Part shown: piece by piece, positions 1 through 7,999 of the stretch
Numbering within the stretch: position 1 is the stretch's first letter
Layout: each line of letters starts with the position of its first letter
Assembly: GCF_001425785.1 (NCBI RefSeq)
Contig: NZ_LMDI01000067.1
Span: 154,853-218,852 of the forward strand
Length of the DNA stretch: 64,000 bases
Source of the DNA: Rhizobacter sp. Root1221
GTDB lineage: Bacteria > Pseudomonadota > Gammaproteobacteria > Burkholderiales > Burkholderiaceae_C
Reading direction: 5' to 3'
Translations under genes and position numbers: made by a program
The notes under the pieces: generated by a model
Database searches by the model: none
What the model was told of the DNA's origin: nothing
The model's input: only the letters and a program-made list of their open reading frames with translations

Positions 1-1726
1 GTGCCTGCACCGCGAAGTCACCTTCGTTCAGGTTGGGCACGAACTCCGTCCCGAGGCGCGTGGCCAGCAGGCCGGAGAGGAGCACCGTCACCACGGCGAA
101 GGTCAGGACGAGCGGCTTGGCGTCCATCACGCGCGTGAGCAGCGGCGCGTAGCTGCGCGAGGCCCACTGCATCAGGCGGTTTTCCTTCTCGGCGACCCGG
201 TTGCCAATGAAGAGTGCCACCGCCGCCGGGATGAACGTGACGGACAGGATCATGGCGCCCAACAGGGCGATCACGACCGTGAATGCCATCGGGTGGAAGA
301 GCTTCGCCTCCACGCCGGTGAGGGCAAAGATCGGCAGGTAGACGACCATGATGATCAGCTGCCCGAACAGCAGCGGCCGGCGTGCTTCCTGTGAAGCGGC
401 GAATACCTCGTGGAACCGCTCACTGCGTGTGAGGGGACGTCCGTGGTGTGCCTGCGCGTGGGCCAGGCGGCGCACGCAGTTCTCCACGATCACGACCGCG
501 CCGTCGATGATGATGCCGAAGTCAAGCGCACCCAGGCTCATCAGGTTCGCGCTGATCTTCTGGTTCACCATGCCGGTGAACGTGAACAGCATGGCCAACG
601 GGATCACCATCGCCGTCAGCAGCGCGGCGCGGATGTTGCCGAGGAACAGGAAGAGCACCGCGATCACCAGCACCGCGCCCTCGAACAAGTTCTTCTTGAC
701 GGTGTTGATCGCCTTGTCGACAAGCACGGTGCGGTCGTAGACCGTGACCGCATGCACCCCCTCGGGCAAGCTGCGGTTGATGTCGGCCATCTTGCGATCA
801 ACGGCTTGCGACACCTTGCGGCTGTTCTCGCCGATCAGCATGAAGACCGTGCCGAGAACGACTTCACGCCCGTTGTCGGTGGCCGCGCCCGTGCGCAGTT
901 CCTGGCCCACGCCCACGCTGGCAACGTCTCTCACCCGGATCGGCACGCCGTCGGCGTTTCCGAGAATGATGTTGCGCAGGTCGTCGGGTGAGCGTGCCTG
1001 GCCCGGCGCCCGGATCAGGTATTGCTCACCTCGCTTCTCGATGTACCCGGCGCCCACGTTGGCGTTGTTGCGCTCCAGGGCCTTCAGGACGTCGCCCATC
1101 GTGAGACCGTAGGCCGAGAGTGTCGAAGGGTTCGGTGCCACCTCGTACTCCTTGGCGTACCCGCCGATGGAGTTGATCTCGGTGACGCCGGGCACGTTGC
1201 GCAGCTGCGGCTTGATGATCCAGTCCTGGATCTCGCGCAAGTCCGTCGGCGTGTAGGGCGTGCCGTCAGGCTTCCTGGCGCCGTCCTTGGCCTCGACCGT
1301 CCAGAGGTAGATCTCGCCAAGGCCCGTTGAAATGGGGCCGATCACCGGCGAGATGCCCGGGGGCATCTGCTCGCGAGCGGCCTGGATGCGCTCGTTGACA
1401 AGCTGGCGCGCGAAGTAGATGTCCGTGCCGTCGGCAAAGATCACCGTCACCTGCGACAGCCCATACCGCGACAGCGACCGCGTCTGCTGGAGGCCCGGCA
1501 GGCCCGCCATCACGGTCTCGATGGGATAGGAGATGCGTTGCTCGGTCTCGAGGGGCGAGTACCCGGCCGCCTCGGTGTTGATCTGCACCTGGACGTTGGT
1601 GATGTCCGGCACCGCATCGATGGGCAGTCTCTGGTAGTTGTAGACACCCAGTCCGACCATGCCCAGCACGGCCAGCATGACGAGCCATCGTTGTTCGATG
1701 GCAAAACGGATCAATCTTTCAAACAT
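1..1726 (-). CDS. czcA: Heavy-metal efflux RND pump CzcA, N-terminal 575 residues (cut by window edge)
   Basis: Inner-membrane proton-driven RND pump that drives divalent metal ions (Co/Zn/Cd type) out through a CzcCBA tripartite complex. The visible part starts MFERLIRFAIEQRW, has the first membrane segment at about residues 10-28, the long periplasmic loop, and the membrane segments that follow. The motif DFGIIIDGAVVIVEN is the transport signature of the Co/Zn/Cd-type HME-RND pumps and differs from the Cu/Ag CusA form (family knowledge). About 460 C-terminal residues lie beyond base 1. It is the last gene of czcI-C-B-A and starts 17 bases after czcB ends. The metal specificity is inferred from the motif. 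Confidence 0.93.
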   Translation of the reverse strand, partial: MFERLIRFAIEQRWLVMLAVLGMVGLGVYNYQRLPIDAVPDITNVQVQINTEAAGYSPLETEQRISYPIETVMAGLPGLQQTRSLSRYGLSQVTVIFADGTDIYFARQLVNERIQAAREQMPPGISPVIGPISTGLGEIYLWTVEAKDGARKPDGTPYTPTDLREIQDWIIKPQLRNVPGVTEINSIGGYAKEYEVAPNPSTLSAYGLTMGDVLKALERNNANVGAGYIEKRGEQYLIRAPGQARSPDDLRNIILGNADGVPIRVRDVASVGVGQELRTGAATDNGREVVLGTVFMLIGENSRKVSQAVDRKMADINRSLPEGVHAVTVYDRTVLVDKAINTVKKNLFEGAVLVIAVLFLFLGNIRAALLTAMVIPLAMLFTFTGMVNQKISANLMSLGALDFGIIIDGAVVIVENCVRRLAHAQAHHGRPLTRSERFHEVFAASQEARRPLLFGQLIIMVVYLPIFALTGVEAKLFHPMAFTVVIALLGAMILSVTFIPAAVALFIGNRVAEKENRLMQWASRSYAPLLTRVMDAKPLVLTFAVVTVLLSGLLATRLGTEFVPNLNEGDFAVQA

Positions 1727-1743
1727 GGCGGGGTCCGATCCGT

Positions 1744-3297
1744 TCAGTGCTCATGCGTCGCGGAGCCCTTGCCCTGCTCCGACTTCACGATGAAGCTGCC
1801 GGCCGCCGCGTACGCAACGCCTTGGCGCAGGCCACCCAGGATTTCGGTTCGCTTGCCGTCTGAACGCCCGGTGCGCACAGGTTGGGGAATGAAGCCGCCC
1901 GGTACCTTGACGAAAACAACGGCTTGTTCATTGACGGACTGGACCGCCTCCGACGACACCGTGACCGGCGCGGCCGACTCCGAGCCCACGATGTCGACGT
2001 TCACGAACAGCCCGGGCCTCCAGGCGTGTTCCGGGTTGCCGAGCGTCACTCGGGCCTTGGCCGTGCGCGTCTGCTCGCCGATCAGCGAGCCCACATAGGA
2101 CACGGTGCCGCTCGCCCGCGTGTCGGAGGCGGCCGACCGGACAAGCACCTTGCCGCCCACGCGCACCTGGTCCAGGTCCTTTGCGCCGATGCTGAGTTCG
2201 GCCCAGACCGAAGACAGGTCGGAGATCGTGAAGACGTTGGCGTCTTCCTTGACCATCTCGCCGAGCGCAATGTGCTTCTCCACGACCATGCCGTCGAACG
2301 GTGCTCGCAGTTCGTAGCGGCCGAGCGCGCCCGCGCCCGTACCCGCACCGATGGCACCGAGCTTCTGCTGCTCGTTGGCCACCGCGATCTCCGCTTCGCG
2401 CAAGGCCTGCTCCGCCTGCAGCACGTCCTGCCGGGGAGAAATCTTCTCTTCCCACAGCTTCTTTTCGCGCTCGTACGTCGTGCGCGCGAGGCCCAGTCGT
2501 TGCCGGGCCGAACGCAGGCTGCTGCGCTGATCGGAGACGCTTGCGCTCGAGACCACCGCCAAGACCTGCCCCTTCTTCACCTGCTGCCCGAGGTTCGCGG
2601 AAACACCTTCCACAACGCCGCCCACGCGGGGGACGACGTGGGCCGTCCGGTCTTCGTTGAATCGGATTTCGCCGGGAAGCTGAAGCGTCGAACGGATGGC
2701 CGCTGCGGTTGCCGTCTCGACAACAACACCGGACGCCTTCAGCTGCGCATCGGACATCGCGACACGGCCTTCTTCCTTCGAGAAGGTGAACACGAAGGGC
2801 TCGGTCGCCGTCTGGGCGGCCAAGGTGGCTTCGAAAATGTGGGGTTCTGCCACCGCCTTTGCGCTCTTCAGCCCATCACCGTCCACCGCCAGGACCAGTT
2901 CTTCCTCTTCACCGCCCGGGCGTACCAGCTTGATGGACACCTTCGCCGTGGTTGGCGCCACCGGTTTTCCATCTTCGAACAACCAGGCCTTGAAGTTGGC
3001 CTTGCCGCCCTCTTCCGCCAACTGCACCTCCACGCCGAACTTGTCCTCCTCGAAGAGGTCGCCTCCGTGCGGGCCCTTCTTCGCTTCGGCTTCCTCATGG
3101 TGCTCGCCATCGGCATGCCCCTTGGCCTCTTCGTGGCCATGGCCGCCGTGCTCCCCATGGCCAGCACCGGCGGGTTTTGCCGGATCGGTGCGGAGGATGG
3201 CGAAGGCGGCAGTCGCCCCCAGGACGATCAGCACCACGATCGCGATCAGTTGCTTGCGTCCCACTTTGGACGCCGCGTTGTTCATGTCGAATTTCAT
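1744..3297 (-). CDS. czcB: Metal efflux periplasmic adaptor CzcB
   Basis: Membrane-fusion (adaptor) subunit linking CzcA to the outer-membrane CzcC channel; 517 residues. An N-terminal membrane anchor (QLIAIVVLIVLGATAAFAIL) is followed by a His/Glu-rich stretch at about residues 45-80, as in CzcB proteins, where it is thought to bind metal. A barrel-sandwich/lipoyl part, a coiled-coil hairpin and a beta-barrel follow. The start at MKFDMNN was chosen because a GAGG ribosome-binding site overlaps the end of czcC, leaving a 7-base gap; an upstream in-frame ATG would lie inside czcC. Confidence 0.93.
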   Translation of the reverse strand: MKFDMNNAASKVGRKQLIAIVVLIVLGATAAFAILRTDPAKPAGAGHGEHGGHGHEEAKGHADGEHHEEAEAKKGPHGGDLFEEDKFGVEVQLAEEGGKANFKAWLFEDGKPVAPTTAKVSIKLVRPGGEEEELVLAVDGDGLKSAKAVAEPHIFEATLAAQTATEPFVFTFSKEEGRVAMSDAQLKASGVVVETATAAAIRSTLQLPGEIRFNEDRTAHVVPRVGGVVEGVSANLGQQVKKGQVLAVVSSASVSDQRSSLRSARQRLGLARTTYEREKKLWEEKISPRQDVLQAEQALREAEIAVANEQQKLGAIGAGTGAGALGRYELRAPFDGMVVEKHIALGEMVKEDANVFTISDLSSVWAELSIGAKDLDQVRVGGKVLVRSAASDTRASGTVSYVGSLIGEQTRTAKARVTLGNPEHAWRPGLFVNVDIVGSESAAPVTVSSEAVQSVNEQAVVFVKVPGGFIPQPVRTGRSDGKRTEILGGLRQGVAYAAAGSFIVKSEQGKGSATHEH

Positions 3298-3304
3298 CGG
3301 AACC

Positions 3305-4606
3305 TCAGGGCTGAGCCGGCCGGTTGGCCGAGGTGGTCTGTTCGGGCGTGCCAAGCAAGCGGTCAAGCTCGATGCGGGAGCGATGGGTTTCGGCCAAGGC
3401 ACGCAGGTACTGTCCCTTCGCGATCAGAAGGGTGCGCTGGGTGTCGAGCACGTCCAGGAAGCCGAACTTGCCGAGATCGAAACCCTTGGCCGCGGCGTCG
3501 TAGGCGCCCTGGGCGCCGGGCAGTACGTCGCGCTGCAACGACTCGACCTCCGCCAGTGCCGTGAGCATCCGCTCCTGGGCCTGCAGGGCCTCGGTTTCGA
3601 CACGAATCGCGGCGACCCGCGCATCCGCGATGGCCTTGTCGAGGCGCCGCAGCGCCTCCCGCTGTGCCCCCCGGTTGCTGTCAAACACCGGGATCGGCAT
3701 GGAGACGCCCAGCACGGCCATGTTGCGGCCGGCCTCCGCGTCGCGCTTGGCGCCCAGGCTGACCGTCAGATCGGGCGTGCTGCGTGCCCGCTCCACCTCG
3801 GCGAGCGCCGCAAAGCGCTCGGCGTCGAGGTGGGCCTGGCGGATGGCCGGCGCGTCGGGCAACCGGCGAGCGAGTTCGGCGTCCGTCATCGGCGCAGCCA
3901 CCTCGACGGCATCCCCGGAGACCGCTTCGTAAGCGCCTTGAGGCGCACCTGTTGCCGCGCGAAGCGCACGCAGCGCCGAACGCAGTTCGCTGCGTGCCTG
4001 AAGCAGCTCGATTCGCACGCCCGATTCGGCAACACGAGCCCGGGTTTCATCCACGGGAGAAATCTTGCCCGCGGTCACACGCTTGGTTGCCGCACCAGAA
4101 GCGCCTTCAGCGAGCGACAACGAACTCTCGGCCAGGCGCACGCGCTCCTGGGCCACGAGTGCCTCGAAGTACGCTGTCGTCACGGCCGCCCGAACCTGGG
4201 CGGTCTGCGCCGCCAACTGGGCTTGCGCCACATCGCGCGAGCGGTCCGCCACGGCCATGCGGGCCGCACGCTTGCCACCCAGCTCGAGCGGTTGGCTCAG
4301 CAAGATCGTGGTGGTGCGGGTCGCACGTCGAGTGTCCTCGACGTCGAGCCCCACCGTCGGATTGGGACGCGCAGCCGCTTGCTGGCGAGCGCCCTCCGTG
4401 GCCTCGAGCTCGTGGCGGGCTGAGGTCAGCTCCTGGTTATGGGCCAACGCGCCATCGAGCGCCTCGCGCAGCGAGATGGTTCTGTTGGAAGCAAGGCCGG
4501 CGGCTGGCGTTGCGGCAGCCACCCGGTCGGCGGGTTCAGCCGATTGAGCAAAGGAAACAGGTACGGAAAAAGCGGCCGCAAGCAGCGGCACGAGGTGCAA
4601 ACGCAT
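3305..4606 (-). CDS. czcC: Outer-membrane efflux channel CzcC (TolC family)
   Basis: Outer-membrane factor of the CzcCBA complex, 433 residues. It has a signal peptide (hydrophobic run ending near SFAQSAEP) and the duplicated alpha-helical TolC/OEP repeats, rich in Ala/Arg/Glu with the typical pattern of long heptad-like helices. A GGAG ribosome-binding site sits about 7 bases before the start. It lies between czcI and czcB on the same strand with small gaps, the gene order of Cupriavidus czc operons. Confidence 0.92.
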   Translation of the reverse strand: MRLHLVPLLAAAFSVPVSFAQSAEPADRVAAATPAAGLASNRTISLREALDGALAHNQELTSARHELEATEGARQQAAARPNPTVGLDVEDTRRATRTTTILLSQPLELGGKRAARMAVADRSRDVAQAQLAAQTAQVRAAVTTAYFEALVAQERVRLAESSLSLAEGASGAATKRVTAGKISPVDETRARVAESGVRIELLQARSELRSALRALRAATGAPQGAYEAVSGDAVEVAAPMTDAELARRLPDAPAIRQAHLDAERFAALAEVERARSTPDLTVSLGAKRDAEAGRNMAVLGVSMPIPVFDSNRGAQREALRRLDKAIADARVAAIRVETEALQAQERMLTALAEVESLQRDVLPGAQGAYDAAAKGFDLGKFGFLDVLDTQRTLLIAKGQYLRALAETHRSRIELDRLLGTPEQTTSANRPAQP

Positions 4607-4687
4607 CGAACACTCCGAAGTTGATGGACAACGGGGGGAGAGTCCGGCGGCGCGGGTGGGTTGTCGGTGAGAGGAAGGCGCGCCGGA

Positions 4688-5056
4688 CTAGTGCGCGCGC
4701 CAATTGGGCCGGTCGAGGCCGGCGGGGATGTGGGACGCGATGGGTGGCACCGCGGGGGTGTCGAACGCCGGCCGGGGGGCCACGTCCAGCACCATGACCG
4801 GCGCCCCCACGGTCTTCAGGCAGCCGAGGTGGCAGTAGGCGCAGTCGTCGTCCACGCACGGGGCCTTGTCGTCCCCGTTCTGCGGCGCCTCTTCTGCGGC
4901 CGCCAGGTCGGCACCCTGCACATGCTGGTGCGCGTGGTGGCCCAGGTGCCCCGCCACCTCGGCAGCGCCGCCGTGCTGGCAATAGGACGCGGCTGCGGCC
5001 CATGAGAGCTGCAGAGGCAGGACCAGCAGAAGGAGGACCGTCAGGAAGCGGCGCAT
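4688..5056 (-). CDS. czcI: CzcI-type small periplasmic metal-resistance protein
   Basis: A 122-residue secreted protein at the head of the czc operon. It starts MRRFLTVLLLLVLPLQLSWA, a clear signal peptide. The mature part is His/Cys-rich: YCQHGG, HLGHHAHQH, and a DDDCAYCHLGC motif, all characteristic of CzcI proteins encoded upstream of czcCBA. CzcI has been reported as a regulator or periplasmic metal-handling accessory; its exact role is not settled. A longer reading frame from 5110 was rejected because the signal peptide begins at 5056. A TATACT hexamer at 5065-5070 (minus strand) is only 8 bases from the ATG, so the transcript may have a very short leader. Confidence 0.85.
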   Translation of the reverse strand: MRRFLTVLLLLVLPLQLSWAAAASYCQHGGAAEVAGHLGHHAHQHVQGADLAAAEEAPQNGDDKAPCVDDDCAYCHLGCLKTVGAPVMVLDVAPRPAFDTPAVPPIASHIPAGLDRPNWRAH

Positions 5057-5122
5057 GGCGCGGCAGTATAGGCGTGCCGGCCGCCCTGAAGCCCTTCGGC
5101 TCTCAGGCATTTGCCAAAATCC

Positions 5123-5153
5123 TTGACCTTGCCACCGTGGGAAGGTTCAAGAT
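5123..5153 (+). promoter_or_regulatory. CueR/MerR-type copper-responsive promoter and operator
   Basis: The -35 TTGACC (5123-5128) overlaps a 21-base dyad at 5126-5146 with arms ACCTTGCCAC and GTGGGAAGGT (one mismatch). The hexamer CAAGAT at 5148-5153 is 19 bases after the -35. A dyad inside an over-long 19-base spacer is the hallmark of MerR-family metal promoters, and the ACCTT...AAGGT arms match CueR operators (family knowledge). cueR is the second gene of the operon, so autoregulation is inferred. Confidence 0.88.
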
Positions 5154-5159
5154 GCCACC

Positions 5160-7577
5160 ATGATTCGAACCCAGGCCTCCCCGATGAACACCGTCGTGCC
5201 CGTGCCCGTTGGCCATGGCATCCGGATCCAGGTCACCGGCATGAGTTGCGCGTCCTGCGCGTCGCGCGTGGAGAAGACGCTGAAGGCCGTGCCCGGTGTC
5301 CACCGGGCCGACGTCAACCTCGCCACCGAACAGGCCACCGTCGAAGCCGATGCCGGCGTGGGTGCCGACGTGCTGGCCGCCGCGGTGCGCAAGGCGGGCT
5401 ACGGGGTGGCCACCACCGAAACATCGCTGCAAGTCGAGGGCATGAGTTGCGCCTCGTGCGCGGGCCGCGTCGAGAAGGCCTTGCGCAAGGTGCCGGGTGT
5501 GTCCGGCGCCACGGTGAACCTGGCCACCGAGAAGGCCACGGTCACGACGTTGTCCACCGTGGCGGTGTCGGACTTGACGGCCGCCATCCAGAAGGCCGGG
5601 TACACCAGCCGGCCCGTGACGGATGCGCCGCCCGCACCGGGCCGGCGCCTGCCCGAATGGTGGCCCGTGGCGGTGAGCGCGGTGCTGGCCCTCCCCCTGG
5701 TGGCCCCCATGCTCCTGCAGTGGTTCGGCATCGACGGCATGCTGGATGGCTGGCTGCAACTGGCCCTCGCCACGCCCGTGCAGTTCTGGCTTGGCGCGCG
5801 GTTCTACCGGTCGGGCTGGAAGGCGCTGCGGGCGCGCACCGGCAACATGGACCTGCTGGTGGCGCTGGGCACGTCGGCCGCCTACGGCCTGTCGGTCTAC
5901 CTGCTCGCCCGGCACGCCGCGCATGGCATGCCCCACCTGTACTTCGAGGCGTCCGCGGCGGTGATCACGCTCGTGTTGCTGGGGAAATGGCTCGAAACGC
6001 GTGCCAAGCGCGAGACGGTGGACGCCATCCGCGCGCTCACCGCCTTGCGCCCCACCACCGCGCGGGTGCGCCGCGACGGCATGGAGCGGGACATCCCGGT
6101 GGCGCAGGTGCAGCTGGGTGACCTCGTGGTGGTGCGGCCCGGCGACCGCGTGGCGGTGGACGGCGAGGTGGCGGAAGGGTGCAGCCATGTCGACGAGTCC
6201 CTCATCACGGGCGAGAGCCTGCCCGTGGCCAAGGCGGTGGGCGATGCCGTGACGGGCGGATCGGTCAATGCCGAAGGCACCTTGCTGGTGACCACCACCG
6301 CCATCGGCGCCGAGACCACCCTCGCCCGCATCATCCGCCTGGTCGAGTCCGCCCAGGCGGCCAAGGCCCCCATCCAGCGCCTCGTGGACCGCGTGAGCGC
6401 CGTGTTCGTGCCAGTGGTGCTGGGCATCGCACTGCTCACGTTCCTGGCGTGGGCCACCACCACGGGCAACTGGGAGACGGCACTCATCAACGCGGTGTCG
6501 GTGCTGGTGATCGCATGCCCCTGCGCGCTGGGCCTCGCCACGCCCACCGCCATCATGGCCGGCACCGGGGTGGCCGCCCGGCACGGCATCCTCATCAAGG
6601 ACGCCGAAGCCCTCGAAGTGGCCCACGCCGTGACCGTCGTCGCGTTCGACAAGACCGGCACCCTCACCGAGGGCAAGCCCGCGCTGGCCGCCGTCGAACC
6701 CGCCGGCAGCACCACGCCCGGCGAGGTGCTGGCCTGGGCCGCCGCACTGCAGCAGTCGAGCAGCCACCCGCTTGCGCTGGCCGTGCTCGACCGGGTGCGC
6801 ACGGACGGCATCCCGGTGCCCCCGGCGCGCGACACCAGGGCGCTGCCGGGCCGTGGGGTCCAGGGCACCGTGCACGGGCAGGTGCTGACCCTCGGCAGCT
6901 CGCGCCTGCTCCGCGAACTGCAGGTCGACCCGGGCGCCCTCGCGAACGATGCCGAACGCCTGGAACGCGACGGCCGCACCCTCTCGTGGCTGGTCCGCCA
7001 GTATGGCGACCGCGCCGAGCTGCTGGGCCTGCTGGCCTTCGGCGACACGGTCAAGGCCACGGCGCGCAACGCCGTCGACCGCCTCCACGGCCTGGGCATC
7101 CGGACGGTCATGCTGACGGGCGACAACCGCGGCAGCGCCGACACCGTGGCGCGGGAACTCGGCATCCTCGACGTGCGCGCCGAGGTGCTGCCAGGTGACA
7201 AGGCGGCCGCCGTGCAGGCCCTGCGCGCCAGCGGCGAGGTGGTGGCCTTCGTGGGCGATGGCCTGAACGATGGCCCCGCGCTGGCGGCGGCCTCCTGCGG
7301 GTTCGCGATGGCGGGTGGCACCGACGTCGCCACCGAAACGGCCGGCGTCACGCTCATGCGCGGCGACCCGCGCCTCGTGGCCGATGCCATCGACGTCTCG
7401 CGCCGCACCTGGGCAAAGATCCGGCAGAACCTGGGCTGGGCCTTCGCCTACAACGTGCTGGGCATCCCGCTGGCCGCGTTCGGGCTGCTGAGCCCCGTGG
7501 TCGCCGGCGCGGCCATGGCCTTCAGCAGCGTCAGCGTGGTGGCCAACGCCTTGCTGCTGCGGCGGTGGCACCCATGA
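5160..7577 (+). CDS. copA: Cu(I)-exporting P1B-type ATPase CopA
   Basis: Pumps cytosolic Cu(I) out across the inner membrane using ATP. The 805 residues hold two heavy-metal-associated domains, each with GMSCASC (Cys30/33 and Cys97/100), eight predicted membrane segments, the actuator motif TGES, the intramembrane CPC (Cys453-Pro-Cys455), the phosphorylation motif DKTGT (Asp497), and [10 protein letters not shown]. The promoter's -10 ends at 5153, so transcription should begin near 5160. Translation is then either leaderless from this ATG or starts at the in-frame ATG at 5184. cueR overlaps its stop codon. Confidence 0.95.
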   Translation: MIRTQASPMNTVVPVPVGHGIRIQVTGMSCASCASRVEKTLKAVPGVHRADVNLATEQATVEADAGVGADVLAAAVRKAGYGVATTETSLQVEGMSCASCAGRVEKALRKVPGVSGATVNLATEKATVTTLSTVAVSDLTAAIQKAGYTSRPVTDAPPAPGRRLPEWWPVAVSAVLALPLVAPMLLQWFGIDGMLDGWLQLALATPVQFWLGARFYRSGWKALRARTGNMDLLVALGTSAAYGLSVYLLARHAAHGMPHLYFEASAAVITLVLLGKWLETRAKRETVDAIRALTALRPTTARVRRDGMERDIPVAQVQLGDLVVVRPGDRVAVDGEVAEGCSHVDESLITGESLPVAKAVGDAVTGGSVNAEGTLLVTTTAIGAETTLARIIRLVESAQAAKAPIQRLVDRVSAVFVPVVLGIALLTFLAWATTTGNWETALINAVSVLVIACPCALGLATPTAIMAGTGVAARHGILIKDAEALEVAHAVTVVAFDKTGTLTEGKPALAAVEPAGSTTPGEVLAWAAALQQSSSHPLALAVLDRVRTDGIPVPPARDTRALPGRGVQGTVHGQVLTLGSSRLLRELQVDPGALANDAERLERDGRTLSWLVRQYGDRAELLGLLAFGDTVKATARNAVDRLHGLGIRTVMLTGDNRGSADTVARELGILDVRAEVLPGDKAAAVQALRASGEVVAFVGDGLNDGPALAAASCGFAMAGGTDVATETAGVTLMRGDPRLVADAIDVSRRTWAKIRQNLGWAFAYNVLGIPLAAFGLLSPVVAGAAMAFSSVSVVANALLLRRWHP

Positions 7578-7999
7578 TGAACATCGGCCAGGCCGCGAAG
7601 GCCTCCGGCGTGTCGGCGAAGATGATCCGCCACTACGAGGGCGTGGGGCTCTTTCCGGAAGCGGCCCGCACGGAGGCCGGCTACCGGCAGTACTCCGAGC
7701 GCGACATCAACACCCTCCGCTTCATCCGCCACTCGCGCGACCTCGGGTTCCCGATCGAGCAGATCCGCGAACTCCTGGGCCTCTGGCAGGACCGCGCCCG
7801 GCCGAGCCGCCAGGTCAAGGCCCTGGCGCAGGCCCACCTCGCGGGACTCGACGCCAAGCTGAAGGAACTCCAGGCGATGAAGGTGACACTGGAGAACCTG
7901 GTGCAGTGCTGCCACGGGGACGAGCGGCCTGACTGCCCCATCATCGACACGCTGGCCGACGGCAGCGGCCCCGGCCCGGCTCATCGCCATGCACGATAG
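7574..7999 (+). CDS. cueR: Copper-responsive MerR-family activator CueR
   Basis: Cu(I)-sensing activator of the copA promoter; 141 residues. It has an N-terminal MerR winged helix ([21 protein letters not shown]), a long dimerisation helix, and a C-terminal [10 protein letters not shown] loop giving the C-x7-C pair that binds monovalent copper in CueR. The ATG at 7574 overlaps the copA stop (ATGA), which suggests translational coupling; a GTG at 7565 is a less likely start. Its 3' end overlaps the convergent sensor kinase gene by 19 bases. Confidence 0.94.
   Translation: MMNIGQAAKASGVSAKMIRHYEGVGLFPEAARTEAGYRQYSERDINTLRFIRHSRDLGFPIEQIRELLGLWQDRARPSRQVKALAQAHLAGLDAKLKELQAMKVTLENLVQCCHGDERPDCPIIDTLADGSGPGPAHRHAR

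Noticed and set aside
5103-7571. 822-codon minus-strand frame
   Set aside because: Antisense to copA, whose motifs and promoter are clear; the shadow protein has no recognisable domain.
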